Shown: positions 16,777-25,393 of the stretch, one piece after another
How positions within the stretch are numbered: the first letter of the stretch is position 1
Layout of the letters: every line of letters starts with the position of its first letter
Source of the DNA: Candidatus Saccharimonadota bacterium
Lineage (GTDB): Bacteria > Patescibacteriota > Saccharimonadia > Saccharimonadales > Saccharimonadaceae
Assembly (NCBI GenBank): GCA_017405265.1
Contig: JAFRAS010000002.1
Location: forward strand, 1 to 64,000
Direction of reading: 5' to 3'
DNA length: 64,000 bases
Made by a program: the position numbers and the translations under genes
Notes under the pieces: generated by a model
The model's database searches: none
What the model saw: only the letters and a program-made list of their open reading frames with translations
Told to the model about the DNA's origin: nothing

Positions 16777-17241
16777 ATGAACGACACCAAAGAAACCATC
16801 AAAAACCTCTGGCGCGACAAAAAAGTTCGCACTTTGATTATCATTGTAGCATCTTTTTTGCTCATTGCAATCATTCTTCTTGCCGTCGTTATCGCTCGAA
16901 AAAATTCAGACAACAGTGACTATGAATCCGGCGGCCCCGGCTTTTACTTCGAAGACAATAGCGTCCTCTATAATGCCGGTTTTGCCGGTCCCGCCGTCGA
17001 AGAAATAACCCACTACCTCGGTGATTATTTCGAAAAAAACTATCCCGAAATCATCAACGCCATCTTAGATGACAAAACCTACACTGTTGCAAAGAAAAAC
17101 AATTACGAAGAATACGTCGCCACCCTCCACACCTTAGATAAAGATTATCAACCCGCTGGCGATTTCCGCCTCGTGATCCACGCCTACTCTTACAAAAACC
17201 TGGACTACGCTCTCGAAAAAATCGAATCATCCGCCGAATAA
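16777..17241 (+). CDS. Single-pass membrane protein of unknown function
   Basis: This 154-residue protein has a short cytoplasmic N-terminus, one membrane helix (TLIIIVASFLLIAIILLAVV, about residues 21-41) and an extracytoplasmic C-terminal domain. The Shine-Dalgarno AGGAG overlaps the stop of the hydrolase gene seven bases upstream, so it is co-translated with it. It could be an anchor, chaperone or immunity factor for the hydrolase, but nothing in the sequence proves this. Confidence 0.7.
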   Translation: MNDTKETIKNLWRDKKVRTLIIIVASFLLIAIILLAVVIARKNSDNSDYESGGPGFYFEDNSVLYNAGFAGPAVEEITHYLGDYFEKNYPEIINAILDDKTYTVAKKNNYEEYVATLHTLDKDYQPAGDFRLVIHAYSYKNLDYALEKIESSAE

Positions 17242-17280
17242 TCTCTTCCCATTTTTTCTTTTTTCATATATAATATTCTT

Positions 17281-18492
17281 ATGTTAAAGAGGTTTATAGT
17301 TTTTCTACTCATTCTCTTCGGAGCGTTCCTTGTCACTACCCCCGTCTTCGCCAGCAACCCTACTCTCTCGAATATCACCTCTGGCGAATATTGCAAAAAA
17401 AGCAAAACCGGCCCCTTCGGCTACATGTCTCCCGGTAACGAATCGAGCAGCAGCCGTGCTTCCCTGTCCACCGGCACCAACACCATCACCCGTTCCGTCT
17501 ATTCCTGCTCCGAATTCATCGCCACCGGCCCCGCCACCCCGACCGTCTCTGGCTGTAGCGGCATCACCATCACTAATAATCTCTATCGCTCCGCCTCCAC
17601 CCCGATCGACAACTATTACTACGGCGACGGCGGCTCCGTCACTCTGACTATCCCGAGCTCCTGCCTCAATAAAAACATCAGCCTGACTTACCGCGGCATC
17701 ACGAATTATTACAAAGTCACAGGCGAAGGTGCCACCGAGCCCGAACAACCCTCGACTCCCTCCCAACCTTCCACCCCCTCTCAGCCTTCCACCCCTTCCC
17801 AACCCTCGACCCCGAGCGAACCTTCCACCCCGAGCGAGCCTTCGACCCCGTCCCAGCCTTCCACTCCCTCTCAGCCCACCACTACTACCCCCGACGACCC
17901 CTGCGCTTTTTACACCGCAAACGGCATCACTTACTACTACAACCCCACCGCCTGCACCGAGTCCCAGGGCCAAGGCCAACAACAACAAGAACAACCACAA
18001 CCCACCTATGGCGGTTCTATCGAAAGTATCGCAATAGAGCTCGCCTGGCCGAACGGCCACACCCCGAAAGAGGACAAAAACGCCTCCCAGGCTTACAAGG
18101 ACGCTGGCCCCTGCACTACCAACGTCACCGACTGCGGCGGCTTCGTCGCCACCGTCCTGAAAAAAGCCGGTTACGCTTCCGGTTGCGCCGCCCTCTCCCC
18201 CTCCGTGAAAGACTTTTTGAGTAAAAGCAGCAGTTTTCGCGAGGTTCAAAACACCGGCAGCACCTCCGTTCTCCAAGCCGGCGACATCCTCGCCATCAGT
18301 AAGGACGAATGCGGCAGTGGCTATTACGGTCACGTTTACATCGTTGTAAACCAAGGTGGTAAACTCTACAAAGCCGACGCCTCTCTGAACGGCTGGGCCC
18401 CCTGGATTCACCTCACCAACGGCTCCGTGAGCATGACTCGCCCCTGCAAAAACAACTCATCATATCCATTTCACATTTATAGGGCAAATTAA
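17281..18492 (+). CDS. Secreted NlpC/P60-like protein with Ser-Thr-Pro linker
   Basis: This 403-residue protein has a signal peptide (residues 1-25, ending PVFAS), a Ser/Thr-rich N-terminal domain, a linker of nine or so PSTPSQ or PSTPSE units (nucleotides about 17750-17880), a Gln-rich stretch and a C-terminal cysteine-peptidase domain. The peptidase has DCGGFVATVLKKAG (catalytic Cys in the NlpC/P60 D-C-x-G-F motif) and GHVYIVV (catalytic His). NlpC/P60 enzymes cut peptide stems of peptidoglycan. The ATG is six bases after TATAAT (17269-17274). It belongs to the same wall-hydrolase cluster and is followed two bases later by the PEGA protein. Confidence 0.83.
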   Translation: MLKRFIVFLLILFGAFLVTTPVFASNPTLSNITSGEYCKKSKTGPFGYMSPGNESSSSRASLSTGTNTITRSVYSCSEFIATGPATPTVSGCSGITITNNLYRSASTPIDNYYYGDGGSVTLTIPSSCLNKNISLTYRGITNYYKVTGEGATEPEQPSTPSQPSTPSQPSTPSQPSTPSEPSTPSEPSTPSQPSTPSQPTTTTPDDPCAFYTANGITYYYNPTACTESQGQGQQQQEQPQPTYGGSIESIAIELAWPNGHTPKEDKNASQAYKDAGPCTTNVTDCGGFVATVLKKAGYASGCAALSPSVKDFLSKSSSFREVQNTGSTSVLQAGDILAISKDECGSGYYGHVYIVVNQGGKLYKADASLNGWAPWIHLTNGSVSMTRPCKNNSSYPFHIYRAN

Positions 18493-18494
18493 TT

Positions 18495-19220
18495 ATGTAT
18501 AACAACCAACCACCAATTTTCACCCCAGAAGGCACTCCCATTCCCCTCTCCCCAATGAGTGTCCAAAAACCGCGTTTTAGTTTTAATTTCAAAAATCTGA
18601 GTAAAAACACTAAAATTGTCTTGATTTCGATAGCTTCCCTCCTCGTCCTCGGTCTCATTATCCTCGCTATTGTTTTAATCGGAAACGGCAAAAAATCCGC
18701 CACCCTCGAAATCTCCGTCGCCCCCGCCTCCGCCACGATTAAAATTAACGGAAGCGCCATGAAAAACGGCACCTACCGCGTCGAGCCCGGCTTCTACGAA
18801 GCCGAAATCACCGCCGACGGCTTCGACTCCTACTCCGGCAAAATCGAGCTAAAAAAAGGCGACGACAACGGTTTCCTCGTCGTCCTCTTCCCGACCGACG
18901 AAGCCTCCGACTATTACGACACCCACCCCGACGACGACGCCCTCGCCGAATACACCGCGAACCGCGCCATAGTCGTCGCCGAGAGAAACTCCCACACCGA
19001 CCCCATCTGGCAGTTCACCCCCTATCACTCCGAAGACGGCACCTTCATGATTGACCCGACTCTGGCCGAAGACGGCACTCTCGTCGTCCAGCTCACCTTG
19101 AATTCCTGTTTCACTTCCCGCCAAGACGAAGCCAAATCCGCCATCGAAAATTGGTTTAAAGAAAATTCCCTCTCCCTCGAAAACTACGATTATTTCTACA
19201 TCGTCCCCTCTTGCAACTAA
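18495..19220 (+). CDS. Membrane-anchored PEGA-domain protein
   Basis: This 241-residue protein has a Pro-rich cytoplasmic N-terminus, one membrane helix (about residues 45-67) and an extracytoplasmic PEGA domain (about 72-135: SVAPASATIKINGSAMKNGT, then YEAEITADGFDSYSGKIEL). PEGA domains are beta-rich surface modules found beside wall enzymes and carbohydrate-binding proteins. The gene starts two bases after the NlpC/P60 gene, so the pair is an operon. The rest of the protein is not recognised. Confidence 0.8.
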   Translation: MYNNQPPIFTPEGTPIPLSPMSVQKPRFSFNFKNLSKNTKIVLISIASLLVLGLIILAIVLIGNGKKSATLEISVAPASATIKINGSAMKNGTYRVEPGFYEAEITADGFDSYSGKIELKKGDDNGFLVVLFPTDEASDYYDTHPDDDALAEYTANRAIVVAERNSHTDPIWQFTPYHSEDGTFMIDPTLAEDGTLVVQLTLNSCFTSRQDEAKSAIENWFKENSLSLENYDYFYIVPSCN

Positions 19221-20135
19221 CTATTTCTTCCGCATCCAAAGATTCACCGCGCGAAGCACCCGATAAATCCGATATTTCACCGGGGAAAGCACCAAGTCCC
19301 ACGTCCCCGAAAACTCCGTCTCCACTCCCCCGAAACTCTTTTTGTATTGCGTAAACCCATACCACGGATGATTTTTGTCCTCCGACTTCGTCATCCCCCA
19401 AAAATCGAACTCCTTCTTCCCCTCCCGAAACGCATCCACAATCATTTGCACGAGCAAAATCGTCCCCGCCATCATCTTCGCCTTCCCTTCATCTTTCGCC
19501 GCATGCACATAATATCTAGTTTTCCCATAGTCATACACCATCGCCGCCGCAATAACTTCCTTTTCTGACTCAACAAAATACAACGTCGCAAACCCCTGCC
19601 TGACTTCGTTCTCGAGATGCTTTAAAGAATACGCATTAAACTTATCTTTATTCGCGAGTTTCACGAGAAGATCATACAAAATTTTCGTGTCGGAAACTTC
19701 TTTCGAGCTCCAAATCCTCATTCCCTTCTTCTGATAATTCCGCCAATACCGTAGTTTCCTCCCCTCAATCGCCGAAAAAATCTGCTCCTCGCTCCTGAGT
19801 GGCAAAATGAGCGTCCACTCCGGCTCAATATCCCGCGTCCTGACATACCCACGCCGTTTCAATTCCTTTTTCACCTCGAGATTTCTCGGCTCCACCCGGA
19901 CAAACCCGCACCCTTTCTCCTTCGCGAATTTCGAAACTTCCCTCATCCCAGCAAAAAAACTTTTAGAATCCTCGCACTCCGGCCCATATTTCATGAAAAG
20001 ATACGAGCAGACTGGCGTCTTCTCCACCGTCCCCCGCGCCGAAAATCCTGGTGTCGTAATACAAAAAGTCTCGCGTCCCTCCGCCTTCTCGACCTTTTCC
20101 CACTCCGCACTCTGCAAAATATGCTTATTTTTCAT
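19221..20135 (-). CDS. FemAB-family peptidyltransferase
   Basis: This 304-residue protein belongs to the FemABX/GNAT-like family that adds amino acids from aminoacyl-tRNA to the peptidoglycan stem to build interpeptide bridges. Supporting segments are RYWRNYQKKGMRI, FATLYFVESEKEVIAAAMVY, YYVHAAKDEGKAKMMAGTIL and the C-terminal FDFWGMTKSEDKNHPWYGFT with FKKSFGG-like YKKSFGG. The ATG at 20135 overlaps the stop of the upstream 72-residue gene by 11 bases, so translation is coupled. The 3' end meets the PEGA gene with no gap. The bridge amino acid cannot be predicted. Confidence 0.88.
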   Translation of the reverse strand: MKNKHILQSAEWEKVEKAEGRETFCITTPGFSARGTVEKTPVCSYLFMKYGPECEDSKSFFAGMREVSKFAKEKGCGFVRVEPRNLEVKKELKRRGYVRTRDIEPEWTLILPLRSEEQIFSAIEGRKLRYWRNYQKKGMRIWSSKEVSDTKILYDLLVKLANKDKFNAYSLKHLENEVRQGFATLYFVESEKEVIAAAMVYDYGKTRYYVHAAKDEGKAKMMAGTILLVQMIVDAFREGKKEFDFWGMTKSEDKNHPWYGFTQYKKSFGGVETEFSGTWDLVLSPVKYRIYRVLRAVNLWMRKK

Positions 20136-20343
20136 CCGCTTTCCTCTCATATTTTTCCAAATTAAATAGTGGCTTCGTCCCGCCCTCCATAATCTCGCGC
20201 GCCTTTTTCTCGAGTTTCGCGATTCCATTCTCCGTTTTCGCCGACCCGACGTGCACCGTCCGGACCACCTCCCCGTGCTCCTTATAGCACACCTGCACCC
20301 CCGTCGCACCCGAACCAGTTACAAATTTCCGAATATACGCCAT
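20125..20343 (-). CDS. Small protein like the N-terminus of IS1634-type transposases
   Basis: This 72-residue protein begins MAYIRKFVTGSGATGVQVCY and continues VRTVHVGSAKTENGIAKLEK, the pattern that opens IS4/IS1634-family transposases (strand-strand-helix, with the HVGSA motif). No transposase catalytic domain follows. The ATG at 20343 lies seven bases after TATAAT (20351-20356), so it is leaderless and actively expressed rather than a random fragment. It overlaps femAB by 11 bases. It may be a domesticated nucleic-acid-binding module. Confidence 0.72.
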   Translation of the reverse strand: MAYIRKFVTGSGATGVQVCYKEHGEVVRTVHVGSAKTENGIAKLEKKAREIMEGGTKPLFNLEKYERKADEK

Positions 20344-20558
20344 TTTCCCGATTATATCACATCCATCGCGGCGAAGCCGCGATTTTTTAAAATTTTGAAA
20401 ATTCCCCTTTTCGCTTTTCGCCCCCACTTTTTCCGCTATTTTCTCCCACTTTTCCCTACTTCCCCACCGCTTTTCCACGTTTTCCTCTCCTTTTTCGCAA
20501 CTTTTTCCACATTTCCCTCCCGGGAAAACTTAACCATAACCTATATATTAGCAACCCC
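20344..20558. other. Pyrimidine-rich gene-free region with DnaA-box-like motifs
   Basis: No gene is seen. The + strand is a C/T-rich tract with TTTTCCACG (20471-20479) and TTTTCCACA (20503-20511), like the DnaA boxes near dnaA, and several near matches. A hairpin ATCGCGGC/GCCGCGAT followed by T bases (20365-20388) would terminate + strand transcripts. The purpose is unknown. Confidence 0.4.
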
Positions 20559-20587
20559 TTGACTTAGCAACCCGCTTGCGCTAAAAT
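20559..20587 (+). promoter_or_regulatory. Promoter of candidate RNA gene, with flanking direct repeat
   Basis: TTGACT (20559-20564), 17 bases, and TAAAAT (20582-20587). The 10-mer TTAGCAACCC occurs at 20548-20557 and 20564-20573, bracketing the -35, as an operator would. Confidence 0.7.
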
Positions 20588-20593
20588 ATAACT

Positions 20594-20816
20594 AACCAAC
20601 GCCATTTCCGCGCGTTGGGAGAGTGATAAAACAAAAATCGAGTCTAGGCAATTAGCATGCCATTTTGGAATGAAAAACGCAAAGTTTTTCATAGATTTTT
20701 GTTTTCGAGTGGGTCATATAATCAGGGAACTAGTCTTTTTGATAGAAAAAAGACCCCGATTTCTCGGGGCCGAGGTAGTTATGTTTGGAACAAAACCGCA
20801 AAAACGCGGCCTTTTT
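20594..20816 (+). ncRNA. Candidate structured non-coding RNA
   Basis: A good promoter leads into about 220 bases with no plausible reading frame but many stems: CCAACGC/GCGTTGG (20596-20602 with 20612-20618), a 12-bp stem (20628-20639 with 20694-20705) enclosing an ATGAAAAAC/GTTTTTCAT hairpin, a GTCTTTTT/AAAAAAGAC hairpin near 20731-20752, and CCCCGA/TCGGGG (about 20753-20768). The 3' end is uncertain: a weak CCGC/GCGG stem with a T-run ends at 20816. It lacks the hallmarks of RNase P RNA, tmRNA and SRP RNA; 6S RNA cannot be excluded. Confidence 0.5.
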
Positions 20817-20833
20817 GAGCAGGGAACGACGCC

Positions 20834-21247
20834 TCAGAGCATCATATTCATCCTGGGCAGCGACACTGCCCATTTGTCGTCAATATCGCTCGCGCACACC
20901 TCCGACGTAAACTCGTCGAGGTATAATACCACGTCAAAATCGCGCAACTCCCCGCTGTTCTTGTCACGCACCATCAGCGTCACCGGTTTCTCATACTTCG
21001 CCAGTATAATCAGCATGTCGTACATCGGCACCTCGTCCGCACCCTGATACACCTTATACAAAAACTGCTTCGGAAAGGGAAGTTTACCATTTTCGTCATT
21101 CGTCCAAGTTCTCGAATATCTGTTTCCTATCGCGAACGTATCCGCCACATTGTAATTCTCGGTCGGCTTATCCAAAACCATCACCCTCCTCTGATATTCA
21201 ATATTTCTCTGATAACCATAACTTCCGCTTGTTCTCTGTTGCAACAT
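20834..21247 (-). CDS. Protein of unknown function
   Basis: This soluble 137-residue protein has no signal peptide and is not recognised. It is rich in Tyr, Asp and Arg, with a Gln/Arg/Tyr-rich N-terminus. GAGGTG lies before the ATG at 21247 and a TGGTATAGT -10 lies about 25 bases further upstream, so it has a leader. It is convergent with the candidate RNA and divergent from valS. Confidence 0.6.
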   Translation of the reverse strand: MLQQRTSGSYGYQRNIEYQRRVMVLDKPTENYNVADTFAIGNRYSRTWTNDENGKLPFPKQFLYKVYQGADEVPMYDMLIILAKYEKPVTLMVRDKNSGELRDFDVVLYLDEFTSEVCASDIDDKWAVSLPRMNMML

Positions 21248-21375
21248 AATAACACCTCTAAAAAAGTACTATACCAACCAAAAAGCCAGTACGTGTCCTA
21301 ATTGTAGCACAAATTGCCAATTTTGTCAAGTGAGTCCCTTTTTACATCTTCCTCGCTCTGTGTTATAATCATCTT

Positions 21376-23958
21376 ATGAAAAGCGACAATGTTTACAACC
21401 CGGGAGCTCTCGAAGCGGATATCTACGCCGCCTGGGAAGCCGCCGGTCTTTTTTCACCCAAAATTCGAAACTACAACGGCCGTGAGACCGACACGAAAAA
21501 CTCCTATTCTATCGTCATGCCCCCTCCGAACGCCAACGGTAACCTCCACATCGGCCACGGCTTAACCATCGCGACCGAAGACTCTCTGACCCGTTACCAC
21601 CGTCTCCGCGGCCAGTCCACCTGGTACATCCCCGGCGCCGACCACGCCGGCTTCGAAACCTGGGTCGTTTACGAAAGGGAACTAGAAAAATCCGGCAAAA
21701 ACCGCTGGCAATACTCCCGCGACGACCTCTATGCCAACGTCTGGAATTTTGTCGAAAAACAGCGTGGTGCCATGGAGCTCCAGCTCCGTTCTCTCGGCGC
21801 CTCCTGTTCCTGGGAAGATCTGACCTTCACTCTGGACGAAAACGTTGTCGCTCGCGTTTACTCCACCTTCAAGAAGATGTGGGACGATCGCATGATTTAC
21901 CGTGGCGAAAAACTCGTCAACTTCTGCCCCCACCACCAAACCGCCTTCGCCGACATCGAAGTAAACTACAAAGACGAAGAAGGCTCCCTCTGGGACATCG
22001 CCTACCCTTACGACGGCGGCGAAATCGTCGTCTCGACCACTCGCCCCGAAACTCTCTTTGGCGACGTCGCTGTCGCTGTGAACCCGGCTGACGAAAGATA
22101 TAAAAACCTTGTCGGTAGTACCGTAAAACTCCCTCTGACCGACCGCGAAATCCCCGTGATCGCCGACGAACACGCCGACCCCGAATACGGCACCGGCGCC
22201 GTAAAAATCACCCCCGCCCACGATTTTGACGATTTCGAAGTCGGCGCTCGCCACGGTCTCGACAAAATCCGCGTAATTAACGACGCTGGCGAAATGATTA
22301 ACTGCTACGAATACTCCGGCCTCAAAACCCTCGACTGTCGCAAGGCCGTGATAAAAGATCTGAAAGAAGCCGGCCTTCTCCGTGGCGAAAAGAAAATCGT
22401 CCACTCCGTCGCCCACTGCTACAAATGCGACACTACGATTGAACCCACTCTGAAAGAACAGTGGTTCGTCGATGTGAAACGCCTCGCCGCCCTCGCCCTG
22501 AAAGCCTTAGGCCACAACGAAATCACTTTCTACCCCGAGTCGAAGAAAAAGGTCCTCGTGAACTACCTCCGGGGCCTAAACGACTGGAACATCTCCCGCC
22601 AAATCCCCTGGGGCATCCCCATCCCAATGTTCAAAAAGGTCACCGAAGACGCCAAAAGCGCTCCCGAATGGGTCTTCGACACCCGCACCAACCTGAAAGA
22701 AATCGAAATCGGCGGCGTCCGCTATCTCCGCGACGAAGACACCTTCGACACCTGGTTCTCCTCGAGCCAATGGCCGATCATCTGCACCAACTGGGAACCC
22801 GGCGTCGAAAACCCTTATTACCCCTTGAACGTCATGGAAACCGGCTCCGACCTTCTCTTTGCCTGGGTCGCCCGCATGATTATGATGGGTCTCTACGTCA
22901 CCGGCGAAATCCCCTTCCGCGACGTTTACCTCCATGGCCTCGTCCTTGACGAACACGGCAAAAAGATGAGCAAGAGCAAAGGGAATGTAATCAACCCCGC
23001 CGACCTCGTCGCGAAATACGGCTCCGACGCCTTCCGTATGGGCATCCTCCGCGGTCGCTCCGCCGGCCAAGACCAGTCCTTCTCCGAAAACTCCGTGGTG
23101 GCCGGCCGCAACCTCTGCAACAAACTCTGGAACCTCTCCCTCTGGCTCGAGTCCACCGTTGCCGACAACGGCGATACTGGCGAGTCATATACCACTGATA
23201 ATTTCGGCGAAGACTGGCTCTGCCGCGAGCTGAATGAATCCATGCATCTTATCGCGAAGGATCTCGAAACTTACCGCTTCGCCGACGCTGTTGAAGTCTT
23301 AGAAGACCTAATCTGGAACAAATACGCCGCCTGGTTCGTCGAGTGCCAAAAGTTGTTTAAAAACATCCCTCTCTTAAAAACCACTTTCGAAGACCTCTTG
23401 ATTATCGCCCATCCCTTCGCCCCCTTCCTGACCGAAGCCATTTGGCAGCGCTTGCCTTGGACCGAGGGCTTCTTGATCAACCAGAAATGGCCTGAAAGGC
23501 TCGTATTTGACCCAATTTCGGCCGAGAAATTCGAAAAGCTTATGATTATCGTCTCCGAGGTCAGAGGCACCTTAACGCGCCTAAAAAAGGGCAATAACTG
23601 GCCTTTGTTGTATGGGGACGACTCACTAATCGACGAAAACAACCTCCTAATTCAAAAACTCACCGGCGTCTCCTCCGTTCTCCCGACGCACGGCACCCCG
23701 AAGGGCCTCCGCCTCGCCGTCCCGAACTCCGAGATTTACCTCGACATCCCCGAAAAACTGATTGAATCCTATAAATCCTCCCTTACCGAAAAAATCCTGA
23801 AAGTCGGCCGCGAGATTGACACTTTGAATGCCCGTTTGATGAACCCGAAATATGTCGAATCCGCCCCCGCCGCCCTAGTAAAAGAAACCCGCGACGGACT
23901 CAAAGAAAAAGAAACTCTCCTTAAAAACCTCAAAAACGAACTCCAAATCATCAAATAA
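21376..23958 (+). CDS. valS: Valyl-tRNA synthetase
   Basis: This 860-residue class Ia synthetase charges tRNA-Val. It has NLHIGHGLT (HIGH motif), the CP1 editing domain (around TTRPETLFGDVAVAVNP and the GTGAVKITPAHDFDD hydrolytic site), KMSKSKGNV, and a C-terminal coiled-coil arm (about residues 795-855). Length is normal. The ATG at 21376 is six bases after TATAAT (21364-21369, TGTTATAAT), so it should be leaderless. A terminator follows. Confidence 0.96.
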   Translation: MKSDNVYNPGALEADIYAAWEAAGLFSPKIRNYNGRETDTKNSYSIVMPPPNANGNLHIGHGLTIATEDSLTRYHRLRGQSTWYIPGADHAGFETWVVYERELEKSGKNRWQYSRDDLYANVWNFVEKQRGAMELQLRSLGASCSWEDLTFTLDENVVARVYSTFKKMWDDRMIYRGEKLVNFCPHHQTAFADIEVNYKDEEGSLWDIAYPYDGGEIVVSTTRPETLFGDVAVAVNPADERYKNLVGSTVKLPLTDREIPVIADEHADPEYGTGAVKITPAHDFDDFEVGARHGLDKIRVINDAGEMINCYEYSGLKTLDCRKAVIKDLKEAGLLRGEKKIVHSVAHCYKCDTTIEPTLKEQWFVDVKRLAALALKALGHNEITFYPESKKKVLVNYLRGLNDWNISRQIPWGIPIPMFKKVTEDAKSAPEWVFDTRTNLKEIEIGGVRYLRDEDTFDTWFSSSQWPIICTNWEPGVENPYYPLNVMETGSDLLFAWVARMIMMGLYVTGEIPFRDVYLHGLVLDEHGKKMSKSKGNVINPADLVAKYGSDAFRMGILRGRSAGQDQSFSENSVVAGRNLCNKLWNLSLWLESTVADNGDTGESYTTDNFGEDWLCRELNESMHLIAKDLETYRFADAVEVLEDLIWNKYAAWFVECQKLFKNIPLLKTTFEDLLIIAHPFAPFLTEAIWQRLPWTEGFLINQKWPERLVFDPISAEKFEKLMIIVSEVRGTLTRLKKGNNWPLLYGDDSLIDENNLLIQKLTGVSSVLPTHGTPKGLRLAVPNSEIYLDIPEKLIESYKSSLTEKILKVGREIDTLNARLMNPKYVESAPAALVKETRDGLKEKETLLKNLKNELQIIK

Positions 23959-23977
23959 TATGCTAAAATAAAACCAC

Positions 23978-24025
23978 AGAGGGCAGGACCTGCAGTGTAA
24001 TATGCGGGACACCGCCCTCTTTTTT
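23978..24025 (+). terminator. Terminator after valS
   Basis: AGAGGGC (23978-23984) pairs with GCCCTCT (24014-24020), followed by a T-run. The 29-base loop region contains further short complementarity. A TGCTAAAAT motif just upstream leaves open a small independent RNA. Confidence 0.75.
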
Positions 24026-24033
24026 ACGCCCAT

Positions 24034-24058
24034 AAAAATCGCCCGGATTTCTCCGGGC
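24034..24058 (-). terminator. Rho-independent terminator
   Basis: GCCCGGA/TCCGGGC with a four-base loop, followed on the minus strand by a T-run (24034-24039). It ends the repeat-protein gene at 24075-25148. Confidence 0.88.
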
Positions 24059-24074
24059 AAATCAACCTTGATGT

Positions 24075-25148
24075 TTAGTCTATGCATTCCACAAATTCAC
24101 CATTAGAAAGCGTATAAAACACGTCCTCCTTCAATTTCTCCCCGTCAATCCGGGCAGACTTCACGTCCCCAACAGCAAAGTCTCCATCCTCAGCCAGCGT
24201 AATAAAATCCCCCACCTTTCCGCTAATCGCAGAATCGTATCCAATAGCAACGACCACGTTTCCATGCCCTTCCATCTTAATTTTTACGCAATCTCCCGTG
24301 CTCACAATCCGAGCTTCGTCCCCGAAATTCCTAATCAGAACGCTGTCCCCAGAATTATCAATCTGCGCGCTTTCACCATAATTACAAATCCTTACCACAT
24401 TAGCAGAATTACTAATCTTTACATCCGCGCCTATATTACCAATCTCCCTGTTATCGTCCCCAGAACTCAAAATCCGCACTCTATCCCCAGAATTGCAAAT
24501 CAGCGTCCCTTCCCCAAAACTGCTAATTTCTACACCATCGCCATAATTACTAATCTTTGCGTCATCGCCAAGACTGCTAATCTGCGCGCAATTACCAGAA
24601 TTACCAATTTCAGCGCACGCCCCAACGCTGCAAATCTGCGTATCCGAACCAGAATTACCGATCTTCGCCCCCTCCCCAGAGCTATTGATAAAACAGCAAT
24701 AACCAGAACTACTAATCTTTGCTTTATTCCCAGAGCTGTTCAGATTTCTCTTTTTCTCCGAGTTATGAATCCTTACCTCTTTCTTGCCGTTATCGTCCGT
24801 CGCGGGATAAAACCAAAAGCTCTTCTTCGGCTTCTCCATCAAAATCAAATCATTCGCAGAAATCCTGACAAATTCATAAAAACTGAGTTTTTGTCCAATA
24901 CGAATCTTCTTAGTCGCACATTTATTGTCCTCCTTGACAACATCGCCGAGCGGCTCCACCTCAGCAAATTCAGACAAATCACCATCACCATCAACCAAAG
25001 GATAATAGTCCAAAGTATCAAACAGCCTCTCGCAAAAATGCATCATACCCTCATCACAAATCCTGCCTCCCATCTCTTCATACACGGCATTTTCCTGATA
25101 TTGCTTTTCCATACAAATCATCCCTTTTTCGAATGCCTTATAATACAT
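24075..25148 (-). CDS. Nonapeptide-repeat beta-solenoid protein (DUF7666-like N-terminus)
   Basis: This 357-residue protein has two parts. The N-terminal 110 residues (MMHFCERLFDTLDYYPLVDG, then FAEVEPLGDVVKEDNKCATK) match, from memory, a domain common in phages and gut bacteria (DUF7666-like). Residues about 135-300 are about 18 tandem nine-residue repeats, I-x-N-x-G-x-x-x-x (for example ISNYGDGVE, ISSFGEGTL, ICNSGDRVR), predicted to form a right-handed beta-solenoid. AGGAGGGG precedes the ATG, and a TGGTATAAT -10 lies at about 25207-25215. Function is unknown; the phage-like family suggests horizontal transfer. Confidence 0.75.
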   Translation of the reverse strand: MYYKAFEKGMICMEKQYQENAVYEEMGGRICDEGMMHFCERLFDTLDYYPLVDGDGDLSEFAEVEPLGDVVKEDNKCATKKIRIGQKLSFYEFVRISANDLILMEKPKKSFWFYPATDDNGKKEVRIHNSEKKRNLNSSGNKAKISSSGYCCFINSSGEGAKIGNSGSDTQICSVGACAEIGNSGNCAQISSLGDDAKISNYGDGVEISSFGEGTLICNSGDRVRILSSGDDNREIGNIGADVKISNSANVVRICNYGESAQIDNSGDSVLIRNFGDEARIVSTGDCVKIKMEGHGNVVVAIGYDSAISGKVGDFITLAEDGDFAVGDVKSARIDGEKLKEDVFYTLSNGEFVECID

Positions 25149-25284
25149 ACTTTCCCCTCCTAAACATCAATTTTTAAAGAACAAAAACCCTCCGGTTTAT
25201 CCTCTATAATTATACCAAACACGCTTAAAAAATGCAAAAATTTAAGTTTACAGGAAAAACGCCCACGGCTAATTGGTAGCAGTA

Positions 25285-25313
25285 TTGACATTTTACGCAA
25301 AGTATGCTATAAT
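25285..25313 (+). promoter_or_regulatory. Consensus promoter
   Basis: TTGACA (25285-25290), 17 bases, and TATAAT (25308-25313). The start codon it serves is 80 bases downstream at 25394, leaving a long leader. Confidence 0.88.
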
Positions 25314-25393
25314 ACAAATATATGTTCCCGTTATTGGGCATAGAGTTCTTTTATAATTCTGTACTCATTATTGATACTATTGGAGGTGGGTTT

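Noticed and set aside
17747-17880. Tandem repeats that resemble a CRISPR or minisatellite array
   Set aside because: They are in-frame PSTPSQ-type codons forming the protein linker, with no spacers and no cas genes; no CRISPR array was seen anywhere in the window.
20594-20816. Assignment as RNase P RNA, tmRNA, SRP RNA or 6S RNA
   Set aside because: The GAGGAAAGTCC-type, tRNA-like and SRP loop signatures are absent; 6S has no simple motif to test by eye, so it was left unnamed.
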